A stretch of 64,000 nt of DNA from Proteles cristata cristata (GCA_017311185.1 JAESUZ010003887.1:469521-533520); one strand, 5' to 3'; counted from the stretch's first letter, positions 1-11,518 are shown. A program made the numbers and translations. Notes: a model not told the origin generated them from the letters alone.

Positions 1-65
1 GAGGGTGAGGCATTGACCCAAGGTCACACAGCAAATTAGGGATGGGACTGGTCGTAGAAACCGAG
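1..65 (-). mobile_element. MIR SINE fragment
   Basis: The text reads as the reverse strand of the MIR core, CCAAGGTCACACAGC followed by AAATTAGGGATGGGACTGG, where MIR has a 'ctagtaagtggcagagctgg' type of sequence. It is cut by the window edge. Confidence 0.6.
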
Positions 66-1518
66 CTGCCTTAAGCATGAGCGAGGCTCTTTGTAATTTA
101 CCTCCCTTTTCTCCTTGGAAAGGGAACAGCTGGGAGATGAGGAGTCTACAAAAAAGGGGCAGGAGGCAAGAGGAAGACTGGCCTGATCCGCCCTTGCTCC
201 CTCTCAGTGCTAGTGGACCTTGACGGAGCGATTCAATTTCTGTTGTCATCGCCCAATTGTCCGCACTAATGGAGCAGAGATAATCCTGAAGTGCAGCTAA
301 TCCCATAACCCGTTCTTCCCGACTCCCCCACACATACACCTGGCCACCCTGTGTGTGCCACTGGGTGGTGTGTGTGTGAGGGCAGCTGTCGAACTGACCC
401 TCTAATGAGGCTTTGCACAGATTGATTTTGAAATGAGTCTGCACTCCTATGAGTGCTTCTGCTCAGGTGGATGAGAGGCCTCCTGGGCAGGAGATTCTGA
501 GTGGGATGAAGGTGCCTGGAGATGAGCAGAGAAATCCACATGCAGAGTTGCCGCCCAGGTGGAAGGGGGTTTAAGAACCTCCTCTCCCTTTGTCCAGGGT
601 CTGTGTCAGAGAGCAGGGCCTGATGCCCTGCCCAGTGTGAAACACACATGAAGCAGCATGACTTTTGTCGTTAGCATCTGAGATTGGATTCGTGGGGAGG
701 TGTGCATTGTAGGAGTCCACCCTGAACTTTCTCTGTCTTGAAGACCTTGGTTCTCCACTCAGAACCACTTCTTCGTTCCCTGCTGCATCACAGGGCAGGG
801 CTAACACGGTTCTCACCGCCTGATAACATCTCTTCAACTTGACAGGATGTCTTTTGGAGACCACGTGTCAATTCAGTTGAATGGATTCAGGCCAGGATTT
901 GTGGCACTTGTAATCTGGCCATGGGGAGGGAGGGAGAAGGTTCATAGCTGGGAATGAGAGGGGCCAGCTGGTTCATTCATCCCCCTACCTGGGCTGCACA
1001 GGCAGAGAGCTGTCCTTTCCTGCAGGTGCTGATTTCTAGATCTAGACCGTACTGCCTGAGCAGGGACTTTTTTCCGCTTTATACCTCAGTGTATCCCATG
1101 CACCCAGAAGTGGAGCTGGTACAAAGCAGCCACATGATGGCAAGGGTTGGAGGAGAAGTGAAGACTCTATCACAGAAGACGGTGTTCCTAGGCCTGGAGT
1201 CTTTAGGTTCCTGCCCTTTTCTTAGATGAGGAACTCCAGGGAGCTGCGAGTGTCTTCCCGAGATGACTCAGTGAACAAAGCTCATTCCCGGCCTCTCAGT
1301 GGGGACTGTGCCTCTCCCACTGACCCCATAGTCCTCTAGGAATCTAGTGACTTGAGTGGGAACAGGCCAGGACCACCATGTAGGATGCATGAGTGACAAC
1401 TGTAGGTGAGAGAGGTCAGCAAGACTGCCATCCGGCAGATGCTAGGGGGAGAAACCCTTTGACGGATTATTGCCTAATAAGGAAAACAGGTGGCGTGACC
1501 ATGATGCCTGCCAATTAG
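66..1518. other. Unique sequence, no gene recognised
   Basis: No repeat family or gene is recognised here apart from a short imperfect TG-rich patch near 348-378. Open frames on both strands are short and show no recognisable domain. Confidence 0.5.
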
Positions 1519-1532
1519 ATCAGGTGATTCCC

Positions 1533-1816
1533 TGGGGCACCTGGGTGGCTCAGTCAGTTAAGCGTCCAACTTCGGCTCAGGGTCCTCCAACTTTGTCTCA
1601 GAACCGTGGCTCAGGTCATGATCTCATGGTTCGTGGGTTTGAGCCCCATGCCGGGTTCTTGTGCTGACAGCTCAGAGCTGGGAATCTGCTTCGGATTCTG
1701 TGTCTCCCTTTCTCTCTGTGCCCCTCCCCCACTCGTGCTGTCTCTCTCTGTCCCTCAAAAATGTATAAACGTTAAAATTTTTTTCAAGAAAATAAGTTTA
1801 AAAAATAAAATAAAAA
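1533..1816 (+). mobile_element. Felid tRNA-derived SINE (SINEC_Fc type)
   Basis: The head GGGGCACCTGGGTGGCTCAG starts at 1534. It is followed by the core GGTCATGATCTCATGG, a TC-rich stretch and an A-rich tail. The head region carries an extra stretch of about 35 bases near 1579-1613 that partly repeats the CTCAG/CCAACTT text. Diverged direct repeats of 14 nt (1519-1532 and 1817-1830, 11 of 14 matching) fit a target site duplication. Confidence 0.93.
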
Positions 1817-2189
1817 ATCAGGCAATCCCCTTCATGCCTACCTATTAAATCAGATGTGTGTGTTTAAAGCTTCTTTGGCTCCCTCCTGACAGCTGAAATC
1901 TGCCTCTTTTCTCTCAGCCATCGTCCTTGGTTCTGAGTCTTTGTGGATATTTTAGTCCCTGTGAAGTCTGCTAGGTGACCCTTCCAGGCTTGACTTGGAA
2001 TAAATTATTCTGGTGCAGACACTAACCAGGGGTGAGGTTTACTCAGCATCTGTGGGGACCTTCATAACCCTCAGAAGGACCAGATGGAGCAGGGTCATTC
2101 ATACACCTTCTCTCATGGGGGGAAGCAGATAGACCTTGCTAAATCGTCATTCCCAGCTCCCCCAGCCCGAAGGTGCCCCCACCGGGTTT

Positions 2190-2480
2190 CTTAGTTAGGG
2201 TTCCCACAGAAGCAGACCTGGAGACCAGGATTTGAGTGTAAGCAGTTTATTTGGGAGGTTGGCTCAGGGCATACTGATGAGTGGGGACGGAAGGATGGGA
2301 AGAAAGAGAAGGAGGGATAGAAAGCAGGGCAGGAAACATAGCCAATAAAGGCTGGGTTTTCAAGTCACTTTCTCCTGGTGGCAAATGGAGCTTAATTTCA
2401 CTGAGGACCCCTGGGATTCAGTATAGCCTAAGAATTGTGCCACCTGAGAGGGTGAGTGGGCTGGAGTATTTATACCTACT
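2190..2480. mobile_element. Old interspersed repeat, family not named
   Basis: The text 'gttcccacagaagcagacctg' onward, then 'gcagtttatttgggaggt' and 'agccaataaaggctggg', is a pattern I recognise as a dispersed mammalian repeat but cannot assign to a family. A weaker relative appears near 47225-47345. Confidence 0.4.
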
Positions 2481-2729
2481 CCGGCAGGGCTGGGGGTGTG
2501 TGTGGCGGCTTCAGATCTCAATGAGTGCAACCCTCAAGCTTACACATTTTGCACCAAATCTCACATTCTGCTCATTTTTCTTCGGGGGCTACTGTTTCCA
2601 GGCACTGGATTAGCCGCACGGTTTCCAATCTGGAGGTCTTTCCAACACGCAGTTGAGGAAGGAGGCAGTGGCCACAGTGTATGTGAAATTCCCCAGCCGG
2701 CTTCCCCGAGCATCTCCCTGAGTCACCTT

Positions 2730-2742
2730 CCCCCCCCCCCCC
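2730..2742 (+). repeat. Poly-C run
   Basis: An uninterrupted run of about 13 cytosines followed by ACTTCACTC. It is likely length-variable. Confidence 0.8.
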
Positions 2743-2779
2743 ACTTCACTCAGTGTGTTTCACAAAAGCAAGCTCTTTT

Positions 2780-3500
2780 TAGCATGTGGTGAGTGAGGCC
2801 AAATTAAGAAGGTAAGGCTGAAGTAAAAATAAACTCACTTAAGCGTGCCCAAAATAAATGGCTTTTGGATTATCTGCCGCTTTGGATTATGCCATCCCCA
2901 TGGAGAGTGACCAGGAGGGCTGGGTTCACCTGCTGGAGGCTGGGGCTTCCAGCCCACTAGGCAGAGTGGGCTGCTGCTGAGGAGGTCTAGAGATGGGGCC
3001 TCTAGCCAAGGGCAGGAAGGGGGAAGGGGTTGCATATGGGAAAAGAGAGGGGCTTGGGAAATGGGGACTGATTAGCAGCTCTTCCCTCAGTCTGCTGCTT
3101 CTCCAGGAATATCATGGGTATCATGAGGGTGTGAGGAGAGAGAAATGAAAAAGTTGTGTGGTCAGATGAGTTTGAAAAATGCTGGAATTGACAAAGTTGC
3201 AAGTTTATTTACTGCAGGACTTCTTGGGTCCTTTACCATGCAGATCAGTATTGTGATTTTCCAAAAATGGAATATGAGCCTGCCAGTATGCGGGTGTATA
3301 CATGCGTGTATGTGTATGTATATTTTGTTTTTGCCAAAACCATTTGGATAATGGAACCCTTTCTTTCATGTAGAGTTCTTAGCTCTTGGTGTGAGGACCC
3401 TGTGGAATGTTCTTTGGGAATGCCATTTGGCATTTTTCCAGAACTTTCTCATACCCAGTCCTTGTCAGATCCTATTAAAAGCAGAAAAGAGAAACTCATC
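2780..3500. other. Unique sequence, no gene recognised
   Basis: AT-rich unique sequence at 2780-2900 is followed by ordinary unique sequence. A short imperfect GTGTATGTGTATGTATAT patch lies near 3295-3325. No coding signal was recognised. Confidence 0.45.
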
Positions 3501-3514
3501 ACTGCTCAGCTCTG

Positions 3515-4013
3515 GATCCTCAAGGTTCCCCAGGCCCATCAGATGATGCTCAGACTCCCTTAGCCTGGCATGCTGGCTCCCCATATATTTCTCCTGGTGG
3601 CCCCCCTGGGAGCACTGAGCTTCCAGACCTGTGGACTTTTGCACACCTGCTCTCTTTTGGGAAGGTCTTCCCTCTAACCCCTTCTGCTTGGTGAGCTCCT
3701 GTTCATGTTTCAAAATTCAGCCCAGACATCACTTCAGGGAAGTTTTCCTTGATCCTAATTGCTGTCTAATGAGCCTTCCTGACCACTCTTAAAATTGCAA
3801 CCCCTGACTCCAGGGCTCCCTGTTCCCCTTCCCTGCTTTATTTCTCTCCTTGGCATTAGCACCTCTGCACCACATCTGTCTTGTTTCTCGATGGTGGCCT
3901 GTCTCCTGCCTCTAGAATGTTGGGTCCATGAGGACAAGTATCACGGTCCATGCTGTTCTCTGTTTGCAGGGCCTGGCACACAGCAGGTGCTCCAAAATAT
4001 TTGTTAAATGAGA
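3515..4013 (+). mobile_element. L2 LINE, 3' end, sense
   Basis: Starts within the stretch 'cagactcccttagcctggcat' and continues through CCTTGATCC and TAGAATGTTGGG. It ends in the typical L2 tail 'gcctggcacacagcaggtgctccaaaatatttgttaaatga'. About 500 bp of the 3' ORF2 end and UTR remain. Confidence 0.8.
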
Positions 4014-4056
4014 GGCTATGGTACGTACTTCCTTAGCTGTTCTGCTTTGATATCTT

Positions 4057-4246
4057 TTTTAAAAAATAGTTATTTAATTTTGAGGGAGAAGGGGGGGAGG
4101 GGCAGAGGGAGAGGAAGATAGAGGACCCAAAGTAGGCTCTGCACTGACAGCAGTGAGCCCAAAGCAGGGCTCGAACTCAGGAACCTTGAGATCTCTGACC
4201 TGAGCTGAAGTTGGACCCTCAACCGACTGAACCAGCCACGCGCCCC
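4057..4246 (-). mobile_element. Felid SINE, reverse orientation
   Basis: In plus orientation the A/T-rich tail and GA-rich stretch come first. AGCAGGGCTCGAACTC, GACCTGAGCTGAAGTTGGA and the reversed head GCGCCCC follow. Diverged flanking repeats of 16 nt lie at 4041-4056 and 4247-4262 (12 of 16 match). An older copy. Confidence 0.92.
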
Positions 4247-4269
4247 TCTGCCTCAGTATCTTAAATGCA

Positions 4270-5370
4270 TATTGTTATCAAACACTTGGGCTTGCAAACA
4301 AGTAATTGTGGTGCCCTGCCTTTCAGGCACATTGGCTTCTCCAGGGCATCTATGCTGGGCCCCTCCTCTGCGTCCCGAGCAGTTGATAAGTTCCTGCCAC
4401 GAAGGACATGGTAAACAAATGCCCTTTACAAGCACCAGTTACCATGTTTATATAAAGAGAGAAGGCAGCCCTCCTCCTGGCTAAGGTGGGCACAGGGGCC
4501 TGTGTCTTGCAGCCTGCATCCCATCAAGCCCAGGGGCCTCTCTTTTTCCTTCTCTCTCATCTCCTTGCTGACAGTTGTCCCACCACAGGGGGATGTCCAA
4601 ACGCAGAAAAGTGAGGAGGATTCTCTCTCCCCACTTTCTCTTGGCATTAAGGGCAGGGCCCTGGCTTCCCCTCAGTGAGTCTTCTTGTCCCAAGGTAGCT
4701 CAGAAAATGGGTCCAGAAATCTGTGGGGCCATAGTGGGGTCTCAGAAGGAATCTGGGTTCTTCTGTGTTCATTTTTAGTGTGGCCGAATCTGAAATCTGT
4801 TGAGGGGGAGAATTAAACAGAGTTGAGTGGGGCCCAGAGGCCCTCAGGTTAGAATCTGATAAGCCAGGAGGGCCGGCCAGGCTGGCCTGGGACACAGACA
4901 GACAGACAGTTAGTCTCTGTTCCTGGGGTGTGTCTGAGATACTGAAGGGGCTACTACGGTATTTCATTGCATCTAAGGTTTCTTTGATTAAAAGATAGAC
5001 TGTTATTTTTTGTGTCCTTCGGAAAGAAACATTGCTGCTGATTAAACTTTGACATGGCATTGACTGTAAGGTGTATCCCAATTTCAGAGATGTTCTGTAA
5101 GCATTTTAGGACTGACAGAATGTGGCCTTGTTACTGCAGGAAGCAGGGGACAGGGAGAAGTTAAGTACCCCCCTGGGCACAAAACACAGAGCAGCACAGA
5201 CTTGTTCTTTGTTGCTCATAAGTAAAGTGTGCAGAGAGTTGGATCTCCTGATGGGGGCTTGGACACTCTGGTCAGCATGCACAGGGAACTGAGCTGGGGT
5301 GGGGAGTTCCCTGCTTTCATGATCCAGGTCCTAAGATCCAGAAATCTGACTTCAGTTAGAATCCTCTTCC
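4270..5370. other. Unique sequence, no gene recognised
   Basis: Only a short (ACAG)n patch near 4892-4911 stands out. The overlapping open frames in this stretch have no recognisable domains. Confidence 0.45.
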
Positions 5371-5387
5371 CTTAGGAGCTCTATTTG

Positions 5388-5585
5388 TTTTTAAGTCTAT
5401 CTATTTATTTTGAGAGAGAGAGAGAGAGAGCAGGAGAGGGGTGGAGAGAGAGGGAGAGAATCCCAAGCAGGCTCCATGCTCAGCGCAGAGCCCGACGCAG
5501 GCCTTGAAGCCAAGAACCATGAGATCATGACCTGAGCTGGAATCCAAAGCCAGATGCCCAACCGACTGAGCTACCCAGATGCCCC
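5388..5585 (-). mobile_element. Felid SINE, reverse orientation
   Basis: GA-rich stretch, then CAGAGCCCGACGCAGG, GAGATCATGACCTGAGC and the reversed head near 5570-5585. The target site duplication AGGAGCTCTA(T/C)T(T/G)G lies at 5374-5387 and 5586-5599, matching 12 of 14. Confidence 0.94.
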
Positions 5586-5792
5586 AGGAGCTCTACTGGC
5601 TTAGCAGTTCTGAGATGCCGCTTGCGGCTGCTCACCCACCCCCTTCACCCACCTCTGCATGGAGTCTCCATCCTTGTCCCCTGCTCCCTTGTCTTTCCCC
5701 TCCTTCCTTGTCCTTTCTTGGTATCTCCACTTGCTCTCCCTTCTTGTCAGTGACAATTGTAATCACTGCATTTCTCCTTTAAAAAGACCCTG

Positions 5793-5999
5793 CACGGGTG
5801 CCTGGGTGGCTCAGTTGAAGTGTCCAACTTCAGCTCAGGTCATGAACTCACAGTCTATGGGTTCAAGTCCCGTGTTGGGCTCTGTGCTGACGGCTTGGAG
5901 TCTGGAGCCTGCTTCAGATTCTCTGTCTCCCTTTCTCTCTGCCCCTCCCCTGCTCTCTCTCAAAAATAAACAGTAAAAAAAAAAAAATTAAAAAGAACC
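5793..5999 (+). mobile_element. Felid SINE with long flanking repeat
   Basis: Head GGGTGCCTGGGTGGCTCAG, core CTGTGCTGACGGCTTGGAG, TC-rich region, and an A tail ending near 5999. It is flanked by an imperfect 26-nt direct repeat at 5767-5792 and 6000-6025 (23 of 26 match), longer than usual for a SINE target duplication. Confidence 0.93.
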
Positions 6000-6289
6000 T
6001 GAATTTCTCCTTTAAAACAACCCTGTCTATTCCTGGGAAGCCTTGGATCATGGTAGCATAAATCCTTTCTTCTCTCTCATCCCCATCCTCCTCCGCCTGG
6101 ACTGCCTGCCACTTCACCACCCCACGCCTGGTTCTCAGTCACCCTGCTGGTGGCTTCTCCCTCTCCAGTTTGTCCCACGTGCTTCCTGAAACACCTGTCA
6201 TGCCTCCTCTCAGGAGCCTTCTGCGCCTCTCTCTGCCATGGCATCTCACAGACAGGCTGATGCGAGACGCAGCACCCGCCCCGGAGGCA

Positions 6290-6400
6290 CGTGGCCTGGA
6301 ATCGGGTCCCCTCGCCCCCTACCAGCTGTGTGACTGAGGGGAAGTTACAGACCCTCCTGCTGGCCCACCTCCCCATGGATAACAAGGCCAGGTCCCCTCG
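6290..6400 (+). mobile_element. MIR SINE fragment
   Basis: MIR-like text: GGAATCGGGTCCC, then CCAGCTGTGTGACTGAGGGGAAGTTAC and a degraded 'ctcccc-atggataa' stretch that corresponds to the 'catctgtaaaatgg' part of MIR. Confidence 0.5.
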
Positions 6401-6544
6401 AGTCTAAGATCTTTATTTCAACATCTCTGAAACTGGGACACCTCCTACAATCTATGGCATGTCGAAGTTTAATTAGCAGTGACCTTTCTTTCTTAGGGAT
6501 ATCAAAACAGTCTATCTTCTAATCTATAGAGCCTTAGATCTGAT

Positions 6545-6655
6545 GAAATGTTACAATGTCTGCCTCAAAGGCTGTGAGTGCTAAATGAGCTAACAGCAGA
6601 AATTCTGTGCATGGCCCCTGGCACGCAGCGGGGGCCTCATAAATGTTATCACTAT
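6545..6655 (+). mobile_element. MIR SINE 3' part
   Basis: The text 'tgcctcaaaggctgtgagtgctaaatgagctaaca' followed by GCCCCTGGCACGCAGCGG and CTCATAAATGTTATCA matches the MIR 3' half and end. Confidence 0.6.
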
Positions 6656-6939
6656 TGGCACAAGCGTAAACTCTGTGACCTTCTTGACTCCTCAGAGTCT
6701 TCCCGGTCATCCCCGCTAGTGGGCATGGTGACTGCTCTCTGTGCCCTCTTGAATCAGGCCCCCTTTGGCCTTTTTCCCTCTGGTCTCACCCCCCCCTCCA
6801 CTGGCCCTCCTGTTTACCCAGTGGTCTACCCTTCCTTTTTGCCAGCAGGGGTGCCTGGCACACTCCGATGGCCCTTCCAGATCTGTAGTTAGCTCTGCCC
6901 CATCCATCATTGACCTGGGTGTGGGTACAGTTTTCCTCT

Positions 6940-7275
6940 ATTTCTGCTGTGTAACTCTCACCTTCCCGATGCTCCTTGGAACTGAGACCCGTGCCCTCTG
7001 CCAGCCACCGGACTGGCCAGGAAAGGACCATCAAAGCAGCCACTCAATCCTGAAAGAACAATCCTATCTGCCCTTGACCCTGCTCTCCTTGCCTCCAGCA
7101 CGTTACCCAGCCTGTCATTCTCGGTGTGTATCCATTGGTCCATTGTTGGCTTCCCATGTGAGAATGCAGAGCCCCCCAGGACCACAGTCTGATGGTCTCA
7201 CCCATCACTGTGTCCCAGCAGGAAGCCCAAGCCAAGGACAGGCATGATATAGGTGCTCAATTAATGTTTGTGGGA
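6940..7275 (+). mobile_element. L2 LINE fragment, sense (tentative)
   Basis: Pyrimidine-rich L2-like text ends in CATCACTGTGTCCCAGC and 'gacaggcatgatataggtgctcaattaatgtttgtggg', a degraded L2 3' tail. The upstream limit is uncertain. Confidence 0.5.
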
Positions 7276-7514
7276 TTACTGTGACCGTTCTTACTCACCA
7301 ACTGGTTTGTGGACCAACGGAGGGCACAGGGTTCTGGGTGGTGGTGGAGGGCTGGCTCAGCTTTTCACAGATTGAGGCTCAACGATCAGGAAAGAGACAG
7401 GGATTCCAGACAACCAAGGGGAGGCATGAACTAGGTGGGGTTCCCGGCTTTGCCTGCCTTGATGGTACAGAAGGAAACTTGGGCCCAAGAAGTCAAATTT
7501 TGTGCTGTAAGTAT

Positions 7515-7715
7515 GTGGCTTTCAAACTTCTTTGACAAAGTTTCGCGATGACATGTGCACACTCACCCCTTACTCTGAGCGGCACACTTCATTTTCTGTG
7601 TCATTTTATTCCACTCTCTGCTCTTTCATTATGTTTTAATGCCAGACACGACCCACTGTACTGTGTTTATAACCCACAAATGGGTGTCCCAGAGCTACTG
7701 AGTGTGGAAGGTGAC
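7515..7715 (+). mobile_element. Old DNA-transposon-like repeat (hAT-like, tentative)
   Basis: The text GTGGCTTTCAAACTTCTTTG with later 'cacgacccactgta' and 'aacccacaaatgggtgtc' matches a dispersed mammalian element. Its ends read GTGGTTTTCAAACTTTTTGA and carry repeated CGACCCAC motifs. Family not assigned. Confidence 0.45.
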
Positions 7716-7719
7716 TGTC

Positions 7720-8340
7720 ACCTCAAGTTTGCTGGATGCCAAGCCCGAGTTCTTTCCAGTGAGTGGTCCTACCTGGGAGAAAAGATACCGAAACTCACGT
7801 GTGTTAAGAGAACAAGATTATTCTGGGAAATTAAGTGGGAGTTTCAGTCGGAGCTCAGGAAGGGAGTTCTATGGGCGTGTCATTCCTGACTGGGTCATTC
7901 AGGAAGAGGTAGCCCACTTGGCCTATGACAGGCACTCCGAAAGGTTTGTGGACCCAATGGGGGAGGGGGGAGTGAATAAATGAATAGCCCCCTCCCCTAC
8001 ACACCTCCAGCACAGCCCCTGCAGGTGAGGGAGAATACACCACACTGGTTGCCATGGTCCTGAGAAGGAAGGGACGTAAAGTCCTGGCCTGGAAGGAGTC
8101 CTGGAGATGGTCTTGTCCACCCTCCCATTGCACAGATGTGCGCACTGAGGTCCAGAGTGGAGGCGTGGTATATGTGAGATCATGCTGTGGTCACTAGAGG
8201 AGCCGAGTGAGCCTGCCAGGTGCTGGCTCCCAGGCCAGTGCTGCATCCAGGCTTTGGGGTCCGGAACACAGTGCGTCTGCCATGAATATTACTGTTAGTT
8301 ATAGCAGCGTCTTTGGGCATTTTTGGAACGCTAAGTTCAT
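7720..8340. other. Unique sequence, no gene recognised
   Basis: No repeat or gene was recognised. Open frames on both strands are short and overlap each other. Confidence 0.4.
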
Positions 8341-8344
8341 GACC

Positions 8345-8510
8345 AGCAGGGAGCCCAGTGCCTAACGTGTACTAAGTCACTTACTCCTTGTGCAAATCCT
8401 GTACAGTAGGCACCCTTATCGACCCCATTTTCTGGAGAGGAAACTGAGGCACAGAGGAGTAAAGCCGCTGGCGCAAGATTGTGGTAGAGCAGGGATTTGG
8501 CTCTAAATGG
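8345..8510 (-). mobile_element. MIR SINE
   Basis: Reverse MIR: 'agtgcctaacgtgtactaagtc', CACCCTTATCGACCCCATTT and GGAAACTGAGGCACAGAGGA are all seen. This is one of the clearer MIR copies. Confidence 0.75.
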
Positions 8511-8814
8511 GCTCTGGAGCCGTGCTGCTGGAGGCTGGGTTGGGGGGAAACAGAGGGTCTCTGGGCACAGGCAAAAGAGCCGTGTCTTCTCAGGTGGATG
8601 GTCGGCCCCCCTGCGGTTCAGGACTCTTGGGAAGCCCCCATACCTCCTGCGTGGCTGATGGTGCAGCTGACAGTTGAGGGCCGTGGGGTGGGGACAGACT
8701 GAGGGGGGCCATCAAGGAGGGCAGGACAGGATGGATGGACAGGAGGCCGAAGCTGGCTCTGCCCTGTCCCTGTGGCATGTCTTTGGGCAGGAGAAACCAT
8801 CGCTGTTAACAATT

Positions 8815-8960
8815 ATAAAATGGTAGTAGGTACCAGCACTGTGCATGGGGGATCAGATCTAAGCCTAGGAGGAAGTGGAGGTTGAGCAGGGAGGTGACTA
8901 GCCCAAGGTGACAGCTGGGGAAGGAACGGAGCCAGGCGTGGGTGCCAAATGGACCCAACT
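8815..8960 (-). mobile_element. MIR SINE fragment
   Basis: Degraded reverse MIR text: 'taccagcactgtgcatggggg', 'gaggtgactagcccaaggtgacagctgg', with a short MIR-like 'atgcctcagtttcctcacc' in the opposite sense just downstream at about 9012. Confidence 0.45.
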
Positions 8961-9127
8961 GCAGAGCCCTGCTCTCACCCCTGCACTGTACTGCGAGGAA
9001 TGGCCTTCTCCATGCCTCAGTTTCCTCACCTTTCCAATGGAAAGAGAGGCCTCCACTTTGAATGTTACAGTAGCTGTCAGGTGTCTGACTCCTAAAGTGT
9101 GTGCTGACACATCTGTTAGTTATTATT

Positions 9128-9340
9128 TAAAATTTTTGTTAATGTTTATTTATTTTTGAGACAGAGAGAGACAGCATGAACAGGGGAGGATCAGAGAGAG
9201 AGGGAGCATCAGGACCAGACTCAAGGCTCTGAGCTGTCAGCACAGAGCCCAACACAGGGCTCAAATTCATGGACTGCAAGATCATGACCTGAGCTGAAGT
9301 TGGATGCTTAACCAACTTAAAAGGAGCCACCCAGGTGCTC
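9128..9340 (-). mobile_element. Felid SINE, reverse orientation
   Basis: TTAATGTTTATTTATTTTTG tail, GA-rich stretch, CAAGATCATGACCTGAGC and the reversed head CCACCCAGGTGCTC. The target duplication CTGTTAG(T/C)TATTATT is at 9113-9127 and 9341-9355 (14 of 15). Confidence 0.95.
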
Positions 9341-9539
9341 CTGTTAGCTATTATTCATCTCATTGTCGTCATGGCCTCAGAATCCCAACATCTGACTCTG
9401 AGCTGTGACTTAAGGGTTAAACAGATTCAGATGGGATGGGAAACTTTTCAGGGCCAGGGGCCTGAGCACTGTGTGAGCAGATCACTCAGAATCCACTAGA
9501 GGCCTGACAAAAAGACAGGTCAACACAAAACAAGATGTC

Positions 9540-9715
9540 ACCAGCATTTCTTGGCACTTGCGATGTGCCTGACACTGAGAGAGGCATTTTTTCCTTTATG
9601 TCCTAACATCCCGTCAAAACAATAAGTGAGAAACATCAATTCTGCCCAGTCTTCAGATGAGAACACTAAGGTTGTTCAGAGGGTCTCAAGAAACTGCTCA
9701 CCCTTAAGAGAGGTC
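9540..9715 (-). mobile_element. MIR SINE
   Basis: Reverse MIR: GCACTTGCGATGTGCCTGAC, CCTTTATGTCCTAACATCCC and TCTTCAGATGAGAACACTAA are in the expected order. Confidence 0.65.
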
Positions 9716-9719
9716 ATTT

Positions 9720-10270
9720 GGCATTGAGGCCAAGAGCAGGGATTCTTCGAGGACCCCACCCTCAGTCTGCCTCAGACTGGAACCTGGAGCCTGTCTCAGC
9801 AAGCCAGTGTGAAGATGCTGTGTATTCAGGATTTAGCGTGTGTCTGACACAGGCTAGGCACTCAATAAGTGAGACATTGAAATCTCACCTGTGTTTTATT
9901 GAGTACAGAGGATGGGGAATAAATCCTTCTTTAGATCATGAATTAAACCAAGGCAATATTAGTCTGTCTTGGGGAATAGTTGGGCACATCAGTTAGCATT
10001 TATGAAGAGCCTACTACGTGCAAGAAGAGTCCAGGCTCTTTCGGTGCAGCAGAGATGCTGAGTGGAGCCGTGTAGGCATCAAGCCCCAGCTTGTGACTCC
10101 CAAGTTCAGGGCTCAGGGAGCTGACATAGAATCAGTACCATTTAGGCACCTTTATCTAGAGTATCAGTGCGATACTTTCTAAATTAATGGTGGTCCTTGA
10201 TCTGAGCAGGGCTTTATAATTTGTGACCAATGTTCCCCCCTTATAGGATAAGACTTAGAAATTCTGTGGT
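9720..10270. other. Unique sequence, no gene recognised
   Basis: Two short L2/MIR-like 3' ends may be present ('gtgtctgacacaggctaggcactcaataagtg' near 9838-9869 and 'gcatttatgaagagcctactacgtgcaag' near 9997-10025). Otherwise nothing was recognised. Confidence 0.4.
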
Positions 10271-10274
10271 CTTT

Positions 10275-10445
10275 TCCTTTCAGCTTTCCATCCCTGCGGG
10301 GCAAATTAGGGACAGATAGTCCCATCTGGCATCTGACAGAGCTGAGGCTCAGAGAGTGGAAGTGAGTCGCCCGAATTGTCAAGACTGGTTGCTGGGAGTG
10401 TGGGGGCTGGAACTCTGATCTCCTGACCAAAGAGTTCTCTCCACC
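10275..10445 (-). mobile_element. MIR SINE fragment
   Basis: Reverse MIR-like text: 'ctgacagagctgaggctcagagagtggaagtgagtcgcccgaattgtc', then 'gggggctggaactctgatctcctgac'. Confidence 0.55.
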
Positions 10446-10449
10446 CCAT

Positions 10450-11285
10450 CTTGGGCAACTTCTCTGAGGGAGACATGGCTGACCCCAGCTTTGGGGACAG
10501 TGACATCTTGGCAGCTGGTCTGGGACGGCACGGCTCAACAGTTGGGGGCCCACGGTCCAATCTGCAAGGCGTGCAGGAATGTGCATGGGGAGCTTCCAGC
10601 ATGCTGGCGCCTTCCCAGGGACCAGACAGAGTCTTACTCGAAATCCCAAACACCAACTGAACGAAATACCCGTCAAGCTTGGAGAGTAGTTCCGGGCTGT
10701 ACTCCTGCCCTAGCTACATAATTTTAGAATATGCAGGATGCAGGTTTGGCTCCAGTGTGCACTGTTTCTGGGGGTATTTTTTTTTTAAATAGTTCCATTC
10801 ATGCTTCAGAGAGCTAGCAGATTCATTCTGGTCAGAACTCTGCCTTCAGCCCAAGCTCCTGTGCGCGTGCATCTCCACAGGAGCACAGAACAAAAATGCA
10901 CCTGGCTGGTTTTTATTTGCCCTGGCAGTTGTCTGGATAAAACCATGGTGGGCCACCACATGGTGCAGAAGACGTTTTATCCTCTGATGGAGGGGGCTGG
11001 GTGTCCACAGCCGTTTTGCTGCCTATTACCTGAGTGGCCTTGAATTGGGCATCTTGCCTCCAACACGCAGCTGCACAGGGAGGGTGCTGGACTAACATGT
11101 CCTTTGGCCCTGGTTTTGTAGAAATGGATACAGTTGTAAGCAGTGCCCAAGCCCCTGGAAAGATCTGGGTCCCTCACTGGGGCCTTTCAGGCCCAGCCTT
11201 CAAGATCCTGGATATTGAGATAAGAAACAACTTGAGGCCATTTGTACCATGGCCACTTAGCCACAGCGTTTAGGGTCTGGGTCAC
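10450..11285. other. Unique sequence, no gene recognised
   Basis: A T run lies near 10778-10787. The 69-80 codon open frames here show no recognised domain or splice context. Confidence 0.4.
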
Positions 11286-11304
11286 TTGGGCTCCAGACCC
11301 TCTT

Positions 11305-11518
11305 TTTTTTTTTTAATTTTTTAATGTTTATTTTATTTACTTATTTTTGAGAGAAAGAGAGAGAGAGGCAGAAAGAGAGGCAGACATGAAATCCAAAGCA
11401 GGCTCCAGTCTCTGAGCTGTCAGCACACAGCCCAACGCAGGGCTCGAACCCATGCACCATGAGATCATGACCTGAACCAAAGGTGGATGCTTAACCGACT
11501 GAGCCACCCAGGCGCCCC
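11305..11518 (-). mobile_element. Felid SINE, reverse orientation
   Basis: Tail 'taatttttt', GA-rich stretch, GAGCTGTCAGCACACAGCCC, CATGAGATCATGACCTGAAC and the reversed head CCACCCAGGCGCCCC. The target duplication GGGC(T/C)CCA(G/A)ACCCTCTT is at 11288-11304 and 11519-11535 (15 of 17). Confidence 0.96.

Noticed and set aside
1533..1610. tRNA gene at the head of the SINE
   Set aside because: The SINE heads derive from a tRNA and keep box A/B-like text, but no intact cloverleaf of a working tRNA is present in any of the 17 copies examined.
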